Positions 27,768 to 36,911 are shown, counted from the stretch's first letter. The stretch is 64,000 bases of DNA from JBBSAT01 sp044223665 (GCA_044223665.1 JBGALT010000024.1:1-64000), one strand, 5' to 3'. Translations and numbers: made by a program. The notes: a model not told the origin generated them from the sequence alone.

Positions 27768-28297
27768 CCTTCTTGCATGATGGCGTTGGCGATCTCGCCG
27801 ATCGCCTCCGAGCACTGCGAGTCCCGCGCGCGAGCGAGCTGCGCACAGCGAGCCCGTGCACCGCGCACCGACGCGTAACGCGCGATGAGCGAGCAGCAGC
27901 GGACGGCGCGCTCGCACGTGGCCGAGAGATGCGGCATCGCGGTGGTGGGGGGCACGGCCGTCGTGGGCGGCACGCCGGTCCCCGGCGGCACGCCCGTCAC
28001 CGGAGCCATGGCGGTGGTCGGTGGGACGCCCGTCGGCGGGACGCTGGTGACGGGCACGGCCGTCGTCGGAACGGTCGAGGTCGCCGGAGCCGTCGTGGTC
28101 GTGGTGGTGGTCGTCGCCGGCGCCGCGACGCTCGTCGGCGGCGGAGGCGGTGGGGGAGGCGGCGGCTCACGAAGCCCGCAGCCGATCACGACGCCCGTCA
28201 CGGCGAGCGCGATCGCGAACCGACGAGTGACGGACGCTCCGGCCGAGTCTTTCTGGGGAGCGACGGCTCTCCGAGGTGTTCGTTCAGACCCCTGCAT
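27725..28297 (-). CDS. Pro/Thr-rich predicted lipoprotein
   Basis: About 190 residues. The start is uncertain; I used the ATG at 28297, which leaves a long basic N-region before the hydrophobic segment and lipobox VVIGC. After the Cys come ten consecutive prolines, an eight-threonine run and P-P-T/V-T repeats (about 50-125), a likely extended stalk. The short C-terminal domain has four Cys (CERAVRCC...CAQLARARDSQC) and helices. Function unknown. It overlaps the convergent MYXO-CTERM gene at its 3' end and is divergent from the lipoprotein gene at 28414. Confidence 0.6.
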   Translation of the reverse strand: MQGSERTPRRAVAPQKDSAGASVTRRFAIALAVTGVVIGCGLREPPPPPPPPPPTSVAAPATTTTTTTTAPATSTVPTTAVPVTSVPPTGVPPTTAMAPVTGVPPGTGVPPTTAVPPTTAMPHLSATCERAVRCCSLIARYASVRGARARCAQLARARDSQCSEAIGEIANAIMQEGQRPPEICTQPRHR

Positions 28298-28413
28298 CGG
28301 CGCCGAGCGTATCCCCCCGCGCTCGCGCATGCGAGATCGTGTCACGAGGGGGTGTGATCGCGGGCCCGGCGCCGTCGTTGACGGTGAGCTCGCGTCGGAG
28401 CCAGGCTCGTCGG

Positions 28414-29040
28414 GTGCGAGACGTGGACGCTCGGCGCTCGACGGCGCAGCCCCGCGCGGGGTGCGCGCGCGGGCGAGCCACGTCGTTGCTCGCCGCGTCG
28501 CTGGCGTGCGTCGTGGGGGCCTGCGCCGCGAGCGGCGCGAGCGAGGACGACGGCGGCGGCTCCCTCGATGCGCGTCCACCCGACGCCTCGACCGCCGCCC
28601 ACGTGGAGATCGGCACCCGCGGCAGCGGGGCGACGTTCACGCCGTGGCGCGACGGAGCGACCGTGCCGCTCGTGTGGGGATCGCAAGGCGGCGTGATGCT
28701 CACCCCCGCCGTCGCCATCGACGGCGCGCTGGTGGCCGGTGATGCGCCGGGGCTCGACGTCTCTCTCGAGAACCTCGTCGCGCCCGATCGCACGCCGCTC
28801 GAGGGCTTCCCCGGCTACGGCCCCGTGCACGCGCTCTTCGCGCGCCTCGACACGCGCCTGGTCGACGGGCCGCTCTACGATCAGCTCGGCTGGTCCGACA
28901 TGCCCGGTCGTCGCTTGATCCTGCGGGCGCGCGTGGTCGGCGACGGAGTCGACGCGGTCGGCGAGATCGAGGTCGTGCTCGGCTCCGCAGGCAGCGGGCC
29001 CGTCGACGGCGGCGCGGCGGACGCGGGCGTGGACGATTGA
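28414..29040 (+). CDS. Predicted lipoprotein
   Basis: About 208 residues from a GTG at 28414; GTGs at 28384 and 28423 are alternatives. A basic N-region and hydrophobic stretch end in a lipobox CVVGAC. The mature protein begins with an acidic Gly-rich linker and continues as a beta-rich domain with E-I-G-T-R, VPLVWGSQGG and RRLILRARVVGDGVDAVGEIEVVLG strands, which may be an immunoglobulin-like fold. It ends in a D/G/A tail. No family recognised. The next gene begins 50 nt downstream. Confidence 0.65.
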   Translation: MRDVDARRSTAQPRAGCARGRATSLLAASLACVVGACAASGASEDDGGGSLDARPPDASTAAHVEIGTRGSGATFTPWRDGATVPLVWGSQGGVMLTPAVAIDGALVAGDAPGLDVSLENLVAPDRTPLEGFPGYGPVHALFARLDTRLVDGPLYDQLGWSDMPGRRLILRARVVGDGVDAVGEIEVVLGSAGSGPVDGGAADAGVDD

Positions 29041-29090
29041 CGGCGGTCCGCCCGGTTGACAGCTCCTCGGGCTGCGACGAGCCTTTGGGC

Positions 29091-30716
29091 ATGCATCGCT
29101 TCTCCTCGCGCCTTCCCTTGCTCTCCCTCGCCGGGGCCGTCTTGCTCGCCGCCCTCGCGCCAGCCGCGCGTGCGCACGCCTGTGGCGGCTTCTTCTGCAA
29201 CGCGACCCAGCCGGTCGTGCAGTCGGGGGAGCAGATCGTCTACGCGATCGAGGACGACGGCTCGCTCGTGATGACCGTGCGCATCGACTACCAGGGCACC
29301 GCGCCCGAGTTCGCGTGGATCCTCCCCGTGCCGGTGGTGCCGACGATCGAGCTCGGCTCGAACGCCATGTTCGACGCGCTCGGTCTGGCGACGGCGCCGC
29401 GCTTCGACGTGCTCTCGCGGACCGATGGCACGTGCGCCATCGCGCCCGACTGCAGCTACCCGGACTCCGGCTACTTCTTCGCCGACGCGGCCGCGGCCAG
29501 CGATGCCGGCGCCGGCGGGCCCCGGATCTACCTGGACGAGACGCTCGGGCCCTACGAGACGGTCGTGATCGGCGGCTCCGGCGCGGAGGTCACCACCTGG
29601 CTCACCACGAACGGCTACGCGATCGCGCCGGGCTCGACGCCGATCCTCGACGCCTACCTCGCATCGGGCCACGTCGTCGTGGCGCTGCGGCTGCGCACGA
29701 GCGCCAGCACCAGCGAGATCCAGCCCGTCCGACTGCGCATGCCGGGCACGCCGCCGTGCTTGCCCATTCGTCTGACGGCGATCGCGACGACGCCGGATCT
29801 TCCCATCACCGCGTTCTTCCTCGCCTCGCACCGCGTGGTGTCGTCCAACTACTCGATGCTCGATGCTTCCTGGGACGACGTCGGGCTCTGGACGCGCACC
29901 GTGTCGTACTCGTCGTGGGTCACCCGCGAGGTCGACACGCTCGGCGGCCGCGCCTTCGCGACCGACTACGCGGGAACGACGCCGACCGTGATGCTCACGC
30001 TCCCGAGCGTGACCGACCTCGCGACCGAGACGGATCCGGGGGCCTTTCTCCGCGCGCTCCGCGTGCGCGGCTACGGGGGCGATGCGCAGCTGCTCGCGCT
30101 GCTCACGCGCTTCGTCGTGCCGCCCGACGGGATGATGCCTCGCGACTTCTACAACTGCCTGTTCAACAGCTTCGGCGGATGCGACGTACCCGCGAGCTAC
30201 GACCCCGCCGGCCTCGCGGCCGCGATCGACGAGACGATCACGCAGCCACGCGCGAGCGACGCCGCGATGATCGGCCGGCACGCGTACACCACGCGCCTGT
30301 ACACCACGATGAGCGCCGAGGAGATGACGCTCGATCCGGAGTTCCGCGTCGACGACGCGCTCCCCGCGGTGCCCAACGTCCACGTCGCGACCTTCGTGAC
30401 CGAGTGCGACTCCCACCACTGGAGCTACGAGGCCGCGGTCCACGCGGAGCTGCCCGGCGGAGCGATCGCGAGCGTGCAGGCCGCGACCCCGCACGGCACC
30501 GACGCGTCCTACTGCGCCCGACTCGGCGGCTACCTCACCGGCACGACGCCCGGGGTCGACTCGGGCCTCACGTCGGCGCCCGACGCCGCCGTCACCGCCA
30601 CGCCGGGCGGCGGCGGAGGCTGCGCGGTCGGGTCGGCACGATCGCCCTTCGCCGCAATCATCGCATCGCTCGCCCTCGCGCTCTTCCTCGCGCGCCGGCG
30701 GTCGCCGCGGGCGTAG
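29091..30716 (+). CDS. DUF2330-like secreted protein with MYXO-CTERM anchor
   Basis: 541 residues. Signal peptide (about 1-27) followed at once by HACGGFFC, then QPVVQSGEQIVYAIEDDGSLVMTVRIDYQG, the characteristic opening of DUF2330 proteins. The long central region is beta-rich with scattered Cys. The C-terminus is a MYXO-CTERM-like tail: Gly run with Cys (GGGGGCAVG), hydrophobic helix and ARRRSPRA. Probably surface-exposed; function of the family unknown. A TTGACA at 29056 may be its -35 element. Confidence 0.82.
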   Translation: MHRFSSRLPLLSLAGAVLLAALAPAARAHACGGFFCNATQPVVQSGEQIVYAIEDDGSLVMTVRIDYQGTAPEFAWILPVPVVPTIELGSNAMFDALGLATAPRFDVLSRTDGTCAIAPDCSYPDSGYFFADAAAASDAGAGGPRIYLDETLGPYETVVIGGSGAEVTTWLTTNGYAIAPGSTPILDAYLASGHVVVALRLRTSASTSEIQPVRLRMPGTPPCLPIRLTAIATTPDLPITAFFLASHRVVSSNYSMLDASWDDVGLWTRTVSYSSWVTREVDTLGGRAFATDYAGTTPTVMLTLPSVTDLATETDPGAFLRALRVRGYGGDAQLLALLTRFVVPPDGMMPRDFYNCLFNSFGGCDVPASYDPAGLAAAIDETITQPRASDAAMIGRHAYTTRLYTTMSAEEMTLDPEFRVDDALPAVPNVHVATFVTECDSHHWSYEAAVHAELPGGAIASVQAATPHGTDASYCARLGGYLTGTTPGVDSGLTSAPDAAVTATPGGGGGCAVGSARSPFAAIIASLALALFLARRRSPRA

Positions 30717-30722
30717 CGCACC

Positions 30723-31400
30723 TCACGCGTAGCCGAGCACCAGCGCGCGCGCGAGCAGGTACCAGCCGTCGACCATCACGAAGAGGAGCAGCTTGAAGGG
30801 CAGGCTCACCTGCGTCGGGTTGAGCGAGGTGAGGCCGAGCGAGGTGAGCACGTTGGCGATCACGAGATCGACGACGAGGAACGGCAGGAAGATCAGGAAG
30901 CCGAGCTGGAACGCCTCTCCGAGCTCGGTGACGACGAAGGCCGGCGCGACGACGAGCAGGTCGTGCTCGCCCACCTCGGCACGCTGCGGCTCGGGCCGCG
31001 CCTGCCGCGCCAGATCGAGGAACAAGCCACGCTCGCGCTCGCCCGCGTTGTGCTCGAGGAACGCCCGCAGCGGCTCCACGCCGGCCCGGATCGTGGTGAT
31101 CACGTCCGACGGATGGGCGAGCGGCGCCGCGGGGTCGATCGCCGTCGCGCTGGGCGCCGCGGCGTCCATCATCGCCGCGCCGACCGGAGCCATCACGTAG
31201 AGCGTGAGCAGGAGCGAGAACGCCGTGAGCACGGTCCCGCTCGGCACCTCACCGGCGCCCAGCGCGTTGCGCAGCACGGAGAAGACGACCGAGATCTTCA
31301 CGAAGCTCGTCGTCATCACGAAGACGAGCGGGATCGCCGCGATCAAGAGGAGCGCGAGGTACGGAGCCAGGCTCGCGTCGGTCGGCACGGCGGCGAGCAT
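30723..31400 (-). CDS. sctR: Type III secretion export-gate protein SctR (orphan)
   Basis: 226 residues from ATG 31400; a TTG at 31424 is possible. FliP/SctR family: N-terminal helices IPLVFVMTTSFVKISVVFSVLRNALG, a periplasmic loop, and C-terminal helices with GFLIFLPFLVVDLVIANVL and the family signature VSLPFKLLLFVMVDGWYLL. This forms the pentameric core of the export gate in injectisomes and flagella. The short periplasmic loop and signature favour the injectisome type. No other secretion gene lies in the window, which is unusual because sctR is normally flanked by sctQ and sctS. It faces a 6-nt convergent gap with the DUF2330-like gene. Confidence 0.88.
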   Translation of the reverse strand: MLAAVPTDASLAPYLALLLIAAIPLVFVMTTSFVKISVVFSVLRNALGAGEVPSGTVLTAFSLLLTLYVMAPVGAAMMDAAAPSATAIDPAAPLAHPSDVITTIRAGVEPLRAFLEHNAGERERGLFLDLARQARPEPQRAEVGEHDLLVVAPAFVVTELGEAFQLGFLIFLPFLVVDLVIANVLTSLGLTSLNPTQVSLPFKLLLFVMVDGWYLLARALVLGYA

Positions 31401-31434
31401 CGGTGCTCGCGGGGGCGCCGTCAACGCATCGCGC

Positions 31435-32469
31435 CTACGTCGCGCCGTCGAGCGTGCGGTCGATGCGCCTCAGCGATCGCTGCGCGCGCCCGCGCCAGCC
31501 CTCCCCCCTGGCCACGAGTGTCTTCCACGCGTCTCGCAGGTCCGCCGGACGCTGATCGCCGATCACGTCGATCAACGCCTGCGCTTGCGCGAGGTCCTTG
31601 GCGGCCTTCGCCGCCTGATGGGCAGGCCGCTCCTGGGCGACGATGAGCTTGTGTAGAGCGAATCGAGCAGGCACCGGCACGTTCACGAGCACGCCGGCGG
31701 CGCCCGCGATGGCGGCGGGGATCGTCTCCTCGAGCACGAAGTCGAGGAAGCGCAGCGGCGTCGCAGAGCCACCGAGCGCGGGGAGTCGGACCGGCCCGAC
31801 GCGGCTCCGCCCGCGGAGCGGCGTGAGGAGATCGACGCGCAGCTCGGTTCCGTGGACCCGGAACGACGTCGATGCCGAGCGGTGATCGAAGGCAGGAATC
31901 GGCCAGAGCGCGCCGCCGCTCTCCCGCTCTCGCGTCAGCTTGCCGAGATCCGCCGGCGTGATCTCGGCGGCCAACGCCACGCTGACGTTCGCGTCCTGTG
32001 CGAGATCGATGTCGTCGGTCCGCACCGAGAGTGAGCTCCAGCGGACGCCGAGCACGTTTCCTAGTACCGCGAAGGCGTGGGTTCCGACGAGAACGGCCCC
32101 CGCCCGGAAGAGGCCAGCGTCCGCGAGCGCACCGAACAACTTCGCCTCCGCGGCCGTCGGCGCGGCAGCTCGTCCCGCGCGAACGGCGGCCACGAGATCC
32201 TCCCGGCTCTCGGCGCGCTCGCGAGCCTCCGCCCACGTGCGCGTCATCTCCTCGACGCGCTCGCGCAGCTTCTCCGACTCGGGGCCCAAGTACGTCTGCC
32301 TGGCTCCGAGCGGGCCTTTGTGCTGGACGTAGAGGTACGTACCGCTCCCGACCCGCTTGCGCACGATGGTGCCGGGCTTTCCACCGCCGGCATCTCCCAG
32401 GAGTCGCTCGAGCAGCTCGGCGTAGGCCGTCTGGGTCTGGAGGGACAACGCGGCGTAGGAATCGGGCAC
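31435..32469 (-). CDS. GSU2403-type nucleotidyltransferase-fold protein
   Basis: 344 residues from a GTG at 32469. N-terminal helical part (about 1-115), then a nucleotidyltransferase fold with GAVLVGTHAFAVLGNVLG and TDDIDLAQD, where the two Asp would bind metal. A C-terminal helical part has LHKLIVAQERP and a basic tail. It resembles the GSU2403 family of predicted nucleotidyltransferases, of unknown function, though related folds occur in AbiEii/MenT-like toxins. No antitoxin partner gene is visible. The GTG is supported by a -10 box 6 nt upstream embedded in a perfect inverted repeat, suggesting a repressor or autoregulation. Confidence 0.78.
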   Translation of the reverse strand: MPDSYAALSLQTQTAYAELLERLLGDAGGGKPGTIVRKRVGSGTYLYVQHKGPLGARQTYLGPESEKLRERVEEMTRTWAEARERAESREDLVAAVRAGRAAAPTAAEAKLFGALADAGLFRAGAVLVGTHAFAVLGNVLGVRWSSLSVRTDDIDLAQDANVSVALAAEITPADLGKLTRERESGGALWPIPAFDHRSASTSFRVHGTELRVDLLTPLRGRSRVGPVRLPALGGSATPLRFLDFVLEETIPAAIAGAAGVLVNVPVPARFALHKLIVAQERPAHQAAKAAKDLAQAQALIDVIGDQRPADLRDAWKTLVARGEGWRGRAQRSLRRIDRTLDGAT

Positions 32470-32475
32470 CTTCGA

Positions 32476-32508
32476 GTTATACGCCCAGAACGTAGATCGG
32501 GCGTATAA
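32476..32508 (-). promoter_or_regulatory. Inverted-repeat operator over the nucleotidyltransferase promoter
   Basis: Perfect 10-bp arms TTATACGCCC (32477-32486) and GGGCGTATAA (32499-32508) are separated by 12 bases. On the minus strand the proximal arm contains the -10 box TATAAC, 6 nt before the GTG at 32469, so a bound dimer would occlude the promoter. Confidence 0.75.
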
Positions 32509-32599
32509 GCCCGTGCGTTCGAGACGACGGCAGGCGGCCGCGATCTGTGGCGGCCCGCGCTGCGCGCTCGCGGGCTCCTCGTCGTACCTCTCCGACTCT

Positions 32600-33505
32600 T
32601 CACTCCAGGTCCGCGGGTACCGCGCTGAAATGCAGACCCACCGAGACCCGGGTGCAAAGCGTCGGGTCGCTCGTGGCTGGGTCGAGATCCGCGAAGATGC
32701 GGAACAGATCGATCGCGTCTTGTTGGCTGGCACCGTACGCGACGCGAAAATCCTCGAGGGAGATCGCGCCTCCGAGAGATCCGTCGAGGCCCGCGGTGCT
32801 GACGGCGACGTCGATCGCGGCATCGTGGAGAGTCAGCGAATCGCTCACCACCTCCGGGCCAAGAACCAGCGCCGCGGGGACCGTGATATCCCCGAGCGCT
32901 CCGCGCAGGCGGGCGCCGTCACTGGCGATCGGTAGGTCGCGCAGCTGGGCCGTGAACGCGAGCACTTGGTCGGGCGCGACCGCGCCGCCGACCACGAGGG
33001 GCGCGCAGTCCGGCGGTCTGCCGCGACAATCGGGCTGGGCGACCACTCCGAGGTCAGCAAGGAGCAGACCGGTGGGTGGGCCCTGCGCGACGCGGAGCCG
33101 CAGGCCCAGGGCGAGCTGGCCCGAAGCGATGAACGGCACCGCCGACTCCGCGGGGGGTGACGTGGGCTGGATACCCAACAGCTCGAAGCTGTAGCCAAAC
33201 GCGTTGTCGATTCCGCCGGTGTTCGAGCCGTCGGCAGAGGTCGCGTCGGCCTGCGCCGTGCAACCGTCGTCGTGGCCCGAGGAGACGACACCATCGAGGT
33301 TCACGCCGTACGACAGCCCTGAGTTCGGCGAGCGGGGAACGTAGACGCTCAACTCGCTCAACACGAGCTCCTGCGACTCCATCGCCATGGAAGCGGCACA
33401 CCCGCTCGCAGCGGGGCCGGCCAGCAGAGTGAACAGCGCCAGACTGGCGACACGCCGCAGCCGAGCGCACGCCGCACGACTACTGGATCGACGCTGACAG
33501 GTCAT
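32600..33505 (-). CDS. Predicted secreted lipoprotein
   Basis: 301 residues from ATG 33505. Basic start, hydrophobic stretch and a lipobox-like end GPAASGC. The mature protein is beta-strand-rich with a repeated LSELSVYV...VNLDGVVSS organisation, a pair of central Cys (QPDCRGRPPDC) and no recognisable domain. A TACTAT -10-like box and a GAGGACGAGG Shine-Dalgarno region lie upstream, so unlike many neighbours it has a normal leader. It lies between the nucleotidyltransferase and a broken IS66 element. Function unknown. Confidence 0.68.
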   Translation of the reverse strand: MTCQRRSSSRAACARLRRVASLALFTLLAGPAASGCAASMAMESQELVLSELSVYVPRSPNSGLSYGVNLDGVVSSGHDDGCTAQADATSADGSNTGGIDNAFGYSFELLGIQPTSPPAESAVPFIASGQLALGLRLRVAQGPPTGLLLADLGVVAQPDCRGRPPDCAPLVVGGAVAPDQVLAFTAQLRDLPIASDGARLRGALGDITVPAALVLGPEVVSDSLTLHDAAIDVAVSTAGLDGSLGGAISLEDFRVAYGASQQDAIDLFRIFADLDPATSDPTLCTRVSVGLHFSAVPADLE

Positions 33506-33584
33506 CGCGAGCCTCGTCCTCGTAATAGTATGCCAGGTAGACATACCGCCGACGTACGTGGATAGCGCGTGACGCGGCCCGTGC

Positions 33585-34974
33585 TCAGGACGGACGAGTC
33601 CGCTCGCGCTTCGCTTCGGCGGCGCGCATGAGGAGGCCGATGGCGGTCGGCACGATCGGCGGCTCGCGTTCGGGGCGGACTCGCATCCAGTCGGCGACGA
33701 CATCGGAGAACGGCAGCCCGTGTCGATGCGCGGTCTGAGCGACGGATGCGATCTGCGCATGCGCGTTCGCGTGTCGCAGCGACCGATTGCATCCGCCGAT
33801 CTTGCGCGTGATCACCGCGCCGCGGACCTCCTGCTCGGCGAAGTTGTTCGTCGCGGGGATGGCCGGGTCGTAGAGCGACGGGAAGAGCTGATCGCGGTGC
33901 GCCCGCAGGTGCTTGGCGAGCTTGGCGTTCTCCTCGTCGGCCAGGTGCCACGCGAGCACGTCGTCGGCTCGACGCTCGATGCGTCGCGCGTACTCGGCCC
34001 CCATCGTGGTCGGCGTCAGCTCGCCGTGGCGCGACGCGAGCGCGATCGCGTCCGAGAGGAGCTCCTTCACGAGGTGCGGGAAGCGCGCGGCCCCGCGCTT
34101 CTGCACGTCGATCAGCTCGACCGCGCGCCGCAGCGGATACCCGAGGCACTGCGCTCGCGTGAAGCCGTGCTCCTTGTGCAGCGGATCGAGCGCCGGAAGT
34201 CCATCGCTGACGAGCGTTCCGCGGAAGTCGGCGCCGAGGATCTCGAGCACGACACGGTGGCTGCGGCTGAATCGCACCGCGTAGATCGTGACGGTCTTGG
34301 TCGCGAACACCCAGAGCCACGCACTGCGCGTGTCGACGGCCCACCCCGTCTCGTCGCTGTGGACGATCGCGCTCTGTCGCGCGATGTCGACGAGCGCGTC
34401 GTAGGTCGGCTTGCCGCGCGCAGCGAGGCGCGGCTTGGGCGTGCACGAGCGTGCCGTGCGTCAGGCGCAGGCCGCAGTACGTCGACATGAAGTCGGTGGT
34501 CTTCCGGTACGGGACGCCCAGCCGATCCTTCATCTCGGCCGCCATGCCGTGCGCCACGGGGCCGACCGAGCTCTTGGCCGCGCCGCCAGCGCGCGACACC
34601 TGCGACGCGTGCGTCGTGCGAACGCGCTTGCGGCACTTCGCGCACCAACCACTCTGCGTCGTCACGCACGTCGTGCGCGGCTTGATCAGAGGGATATCCG
34701 TGACGAACTGCTCGTGGTCCTTGATGTCGGAGACCGCACCACCACGGTGCGGGCAGCCGCAGATCGGCTCGAACGCCTCGTCGTCGACCTGCGCCGGCGT
34801 GCCCTGCGACGCGCCCTCGTGCCCGGCCGCACGCCCGGGCTTCTTGCGGTGCTTGACGCGCTTCCGACGCGCGAACGGTCTCGCCTGCCGCTTGCCCGCG
34901 CGCTGCGCGTCGCCGAGCTGCCGCTTCAGGTCGTCGATCTCCTTCGACTGCTCGGCGATCAAGGCCACGACCAC
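33585..34974 (-). pseudogene. IS66-family transposase, frameshifted
   Basis: The transposase is split over two frames. The N-terminal part (down to about 34430) has the coiled leader IAEQSKEIDDLKRQLG, a basic region, a CGCPH zinc-like motif and the IS66 segment KSSVGPVAHGMAAEMKDRLGVPY. The C-terminal part in another frame begins near 34440 and contains HSDETGWAV, a central DDE region and the family signature ATNNFAEQEVRGAVITRKIGG. The shift lies around 34425-34445, where HAQ runs into unrelated sequence while the other frame reads RLAARGKPTYDA. Start is a GTG just after an in-frame TGA. Probably inactive. Confidence 0.82.
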
Positions 34975-34992
34975 TCACGCGGAGAGCGCCTC

Positions 34993-35259
34993 GTGACCTG
35001 GCGGCTTCCTTCGCCCTACGCGCTCGAGCGCGCGCCCGACCTCGCCGCCCTCGCGATTCTCCGAGCCGCCGTCCAGGTCGCGCAGGTCGCGCTCCTCGCC
35101 GCGCACGACTCGCTGCCCATCGAGGTCCACGACGAGCTCCCACCACCCGACCCCTGCGTCTGTATCGGCGCCGCGCTCCTCGGACAGCTCGAAGCCCTCG
35201 ACATCGCCATCGGCCGCTACGAGCACGCCGCGAGGCTCAACGATCTCGAAGCCCGATAG
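34993..35259 (+). CDS. Small hypothetical protein next to IS66 remnant
   Basis: 88 residues from a GTG. Mostly helical: APDLAALAILRAAVQVAQVALLAAHDSL, an acidic middle with PPPDPC, then GQLEALDIAIGRYEHAARLNDLEAR. No family recognised. It diverges from the transposase start and may be an accessory or captured reading frame of the insertion sequence; it could also be spurious. Confidence 0.4.
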   Translation: MTWRLPSPYALERAPDLAALAILRAAVQVAQVALLAAHDSLPIEVHDELPPPDPCVCIGAALLGQLEALDIAIGRYEHAARLNDLEAR

Positions 35260-35428
35260 CAGCCGCCCCCGCAACGAACGCCGAGCCCGCCCGATCACCG
35301 TGGCGGGCTTCGTCGTCCCGGCGGCGAGTGGACACACCTACGCGATGCGCATCACGACACGGCACGGCAACGATCCGGGTCGACGATGCCCATCACGCAG
35401 CCGGCGCGCTCGCCCCGCATCCAGCTGG

Positions 35429-35680
35429 CTCGGCAACAACCTGCACGCGCAGTTCCTCCGCCTCAAGGCGCGCCGCGGGCCGAAGAAGGCGATCATGGCC
35501 GTCGCCGCGTCGATCCTCACCGCCGCGTACCACATGCTCCGCGACGGTAAGGACTAAATCGACCTCGGCCCCGACCACTTCGTGAAGAACGAACGCGTGA
35601 AGGTCGCGAACCGCGTGCTCAAGCGCCATGGCGACCTCGGCTTCCAGGTCGATGGCGTCCGAGATCGCATGGCCGCCTGA
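35429..35680 (+). pseudogene. IS110-family transposase, C-terminal remnant
   Basis: About 84 codons of the C-terminal end of an IS110/IS116/IS902 transposase: LGNNLHAQFLRLKARRGPKKA, VAASILTAAYHMLRDG, then, after an in-frame TAA at 35555-35557, LGPDHF...RVLKRHGDLGFQV. The N-terminal DEDD nuclease domain is absent. The remnant abuts a tandem duplication of its 3' end. Confidence 0.8.
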
Positions 35681-35769
35681 CCGGGCGACCTCGGAGTCAG
35701 TGTCTTCCCAATTTAGATCGCATGGCCGCCTGACCGGGCGACCTCGGAGTCAGTTTCTTCCTAAATTTA
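35663..35769. repeat. 53-bp tandem duplication at the IS110 end
   Basis: Unit 1 (35663-35715) and unit 2 (35716-35769) share gatcgcatggccgcctgacc onward and differ only near the end (tgtcttcccaattta versus tttcttcctaaattta). Unit 1 contains the last codons of the IS110 remnant. The AT-richer end may be the element boundary. Beyond it, to 35960, I see nothing gene-like. Confidence 0.8.
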
Positions 35770-35960
35770 GCTGTGAGGCAAATCGCGAGTGCACGTTGCC
35801 GATGTAACCGGACGGAGGGTTCAGTGTCGTGAACGGTGTCAATGAACCGGCCCGTCGGCGACTGTTAGGTCTCCCGGTGAAGTTGCGGGCCAGCTGCCGA
35901 GTCCGGCGCACCTCTGCGCGAGCACGGGCGCATCGGCTCGTGCGGGGCGCCCGTGGCGTG

Positions 35961-35966
35961 TATCGT
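35961..35966 (+). promoter_or_regulatory. -10-like box of a probable leaderless gene
   Basis: TATCGT, 8 nt before the ATG at 35975; no Shine-Dalgarno between. Confidence 0.55.
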
Positions 35967-35974
35967 TTCCCGCC

Positions 35975-36901
35975 ATGCGACTCGTCGCCGCTCTGCTCGG
36001 CGTCCTGACGATCTCGTCGTTCGCGCCCCTCCACGCGCGCGCGCAGGACACGGCTGCGCCGACCGTGCCGCCGATCATGGTCGCCGTGCTCGCGAGTGGG
36101 CACGTGCAAGGCGATCTCGCCCTGGCCGTGCAGGCGGCGCTCGTGGACGGCGTGCGGCCGATGGCGGGTGGGCGGCCGGTGCTCGCGCTCGCGGTGCCGG
36201 CGCTCCGCGATCGGCTGGCGGCGTGCGAGGACGCGGCGTGTCGAGGCGCCTTCCTCGCCGAGTCGGGCGCGATCGGGGCGGTCGTCGCGCGCCTGTCCCG
36301 CCGCGGCACGCGCGGGGAGACGACGGGCTCGCTCGAGATGATCGATCCGGTGAGCGGCACCGAGCGCCTTCCGCCGATCGCCCTCGCGCTCGCGGATGCG
36401 TCGGCGGTGCCGGGCGCGCTCGCGGCGCCGATCGAGCAGCTACGCGCTGCGATGTTCTCGCCGCCACCGCCACCGGCGACCTTGCTCGTGACCGTGAACG
36501 TGGACGGCGCGGACGTGTCGATCGACGGAGCCTCGATCGGGACCTCGCCCGTGGCCGCGACGCGCGTCGAGGCCGGCACGCATCGCGTCGACGTCGCGCG
36601 TGAGGGCTACGCGGCGGCACAGCGGCAGGTCGAGATCGTTCCCGGCGAGCAGGAGCGCCTCGACGTCTCCCTCACGGCGCTCGACCCCGCGCTCGTCGCC
36701 ACCACCACCAGCTCGACCGAGCAGGCCGAGGCCGATCGCGCGGCGAGCGAGCCCGCCTGGTACGAGCAGTGGTACGTCTGGGTCGGCGTGGGCGCGGGCG
36801 TGGTCGTCGTCGCGGGCGTCATCGCCCTCGCCGTCGTCCTCTCGCAGCCGGCGCCCCAGCTCGATCCGATGGGCGTTCCGCTTCCCGGCATCCGCTTCTG
36901 A
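35975..36901 (+). CDS. Secreted PEGA-domain protein with C-terminal membrane anchor
   Basis: 308 residues. Signal peptide (about 1-24, cleavage after ARAQ), an alpha/beta region (about 32-160) resembling the TolB-N-like or FlgO-like folds that precede PEGA domains in myxobacteria, a PEGA domain (about 168-233; ADVSIDGASIGTSPV, RVEAGTHRVDVAREGY), and a Trp-flanked transmembrane helix (about 260-287). The short tail would lie on the other side. First gene of a coupled set with the lipoprotein at 36912 and the TPR protein at 37448. Likely an envelope assembly component; exact role unknown. Confidence 0.8.
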   Translation: MRLVAALLGVLTISSFAPLHARAQDTAAPTVPPIMVAVLASGHVQGDLALAVQAALVDGVRPMAGGRPVLALAVPALRDRLAACEDAACRGAFLAESGAIGAVVARLSRRGTRGETTGSLEMIDPVSGTERLPPIALALADASAVPGALAAPIEQLRAAMFSPPPPPATLLVTVNVDGADVSIDGASIGTSPVAATRVEAGTHRVDVAREGYAAAQRQVEIVPGEQERLDVSLTALDPALVATTTSSTEQAEADRAASEPAWYEQWYVWVGVGAGVVVVAGVIALAVVLSQPAPQLDPMGVPLPGIRF

Positions 36902-36911
36902 GGAGACCCGC

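Noticed and set aside
27725..28297. Eukaryote-like mucin from the Thr/Pro runs
   Set aside because: Low-complexity stalks of this kind are common in myxobacterial lipoproteins; no domain supports a specific function.
31400..31424. TTG start for sctR
   Set aside because: It adds eight residues (Pro-rich) not typical of the family; the ATG at 31400 is simpler, though the TTG is not excluded.
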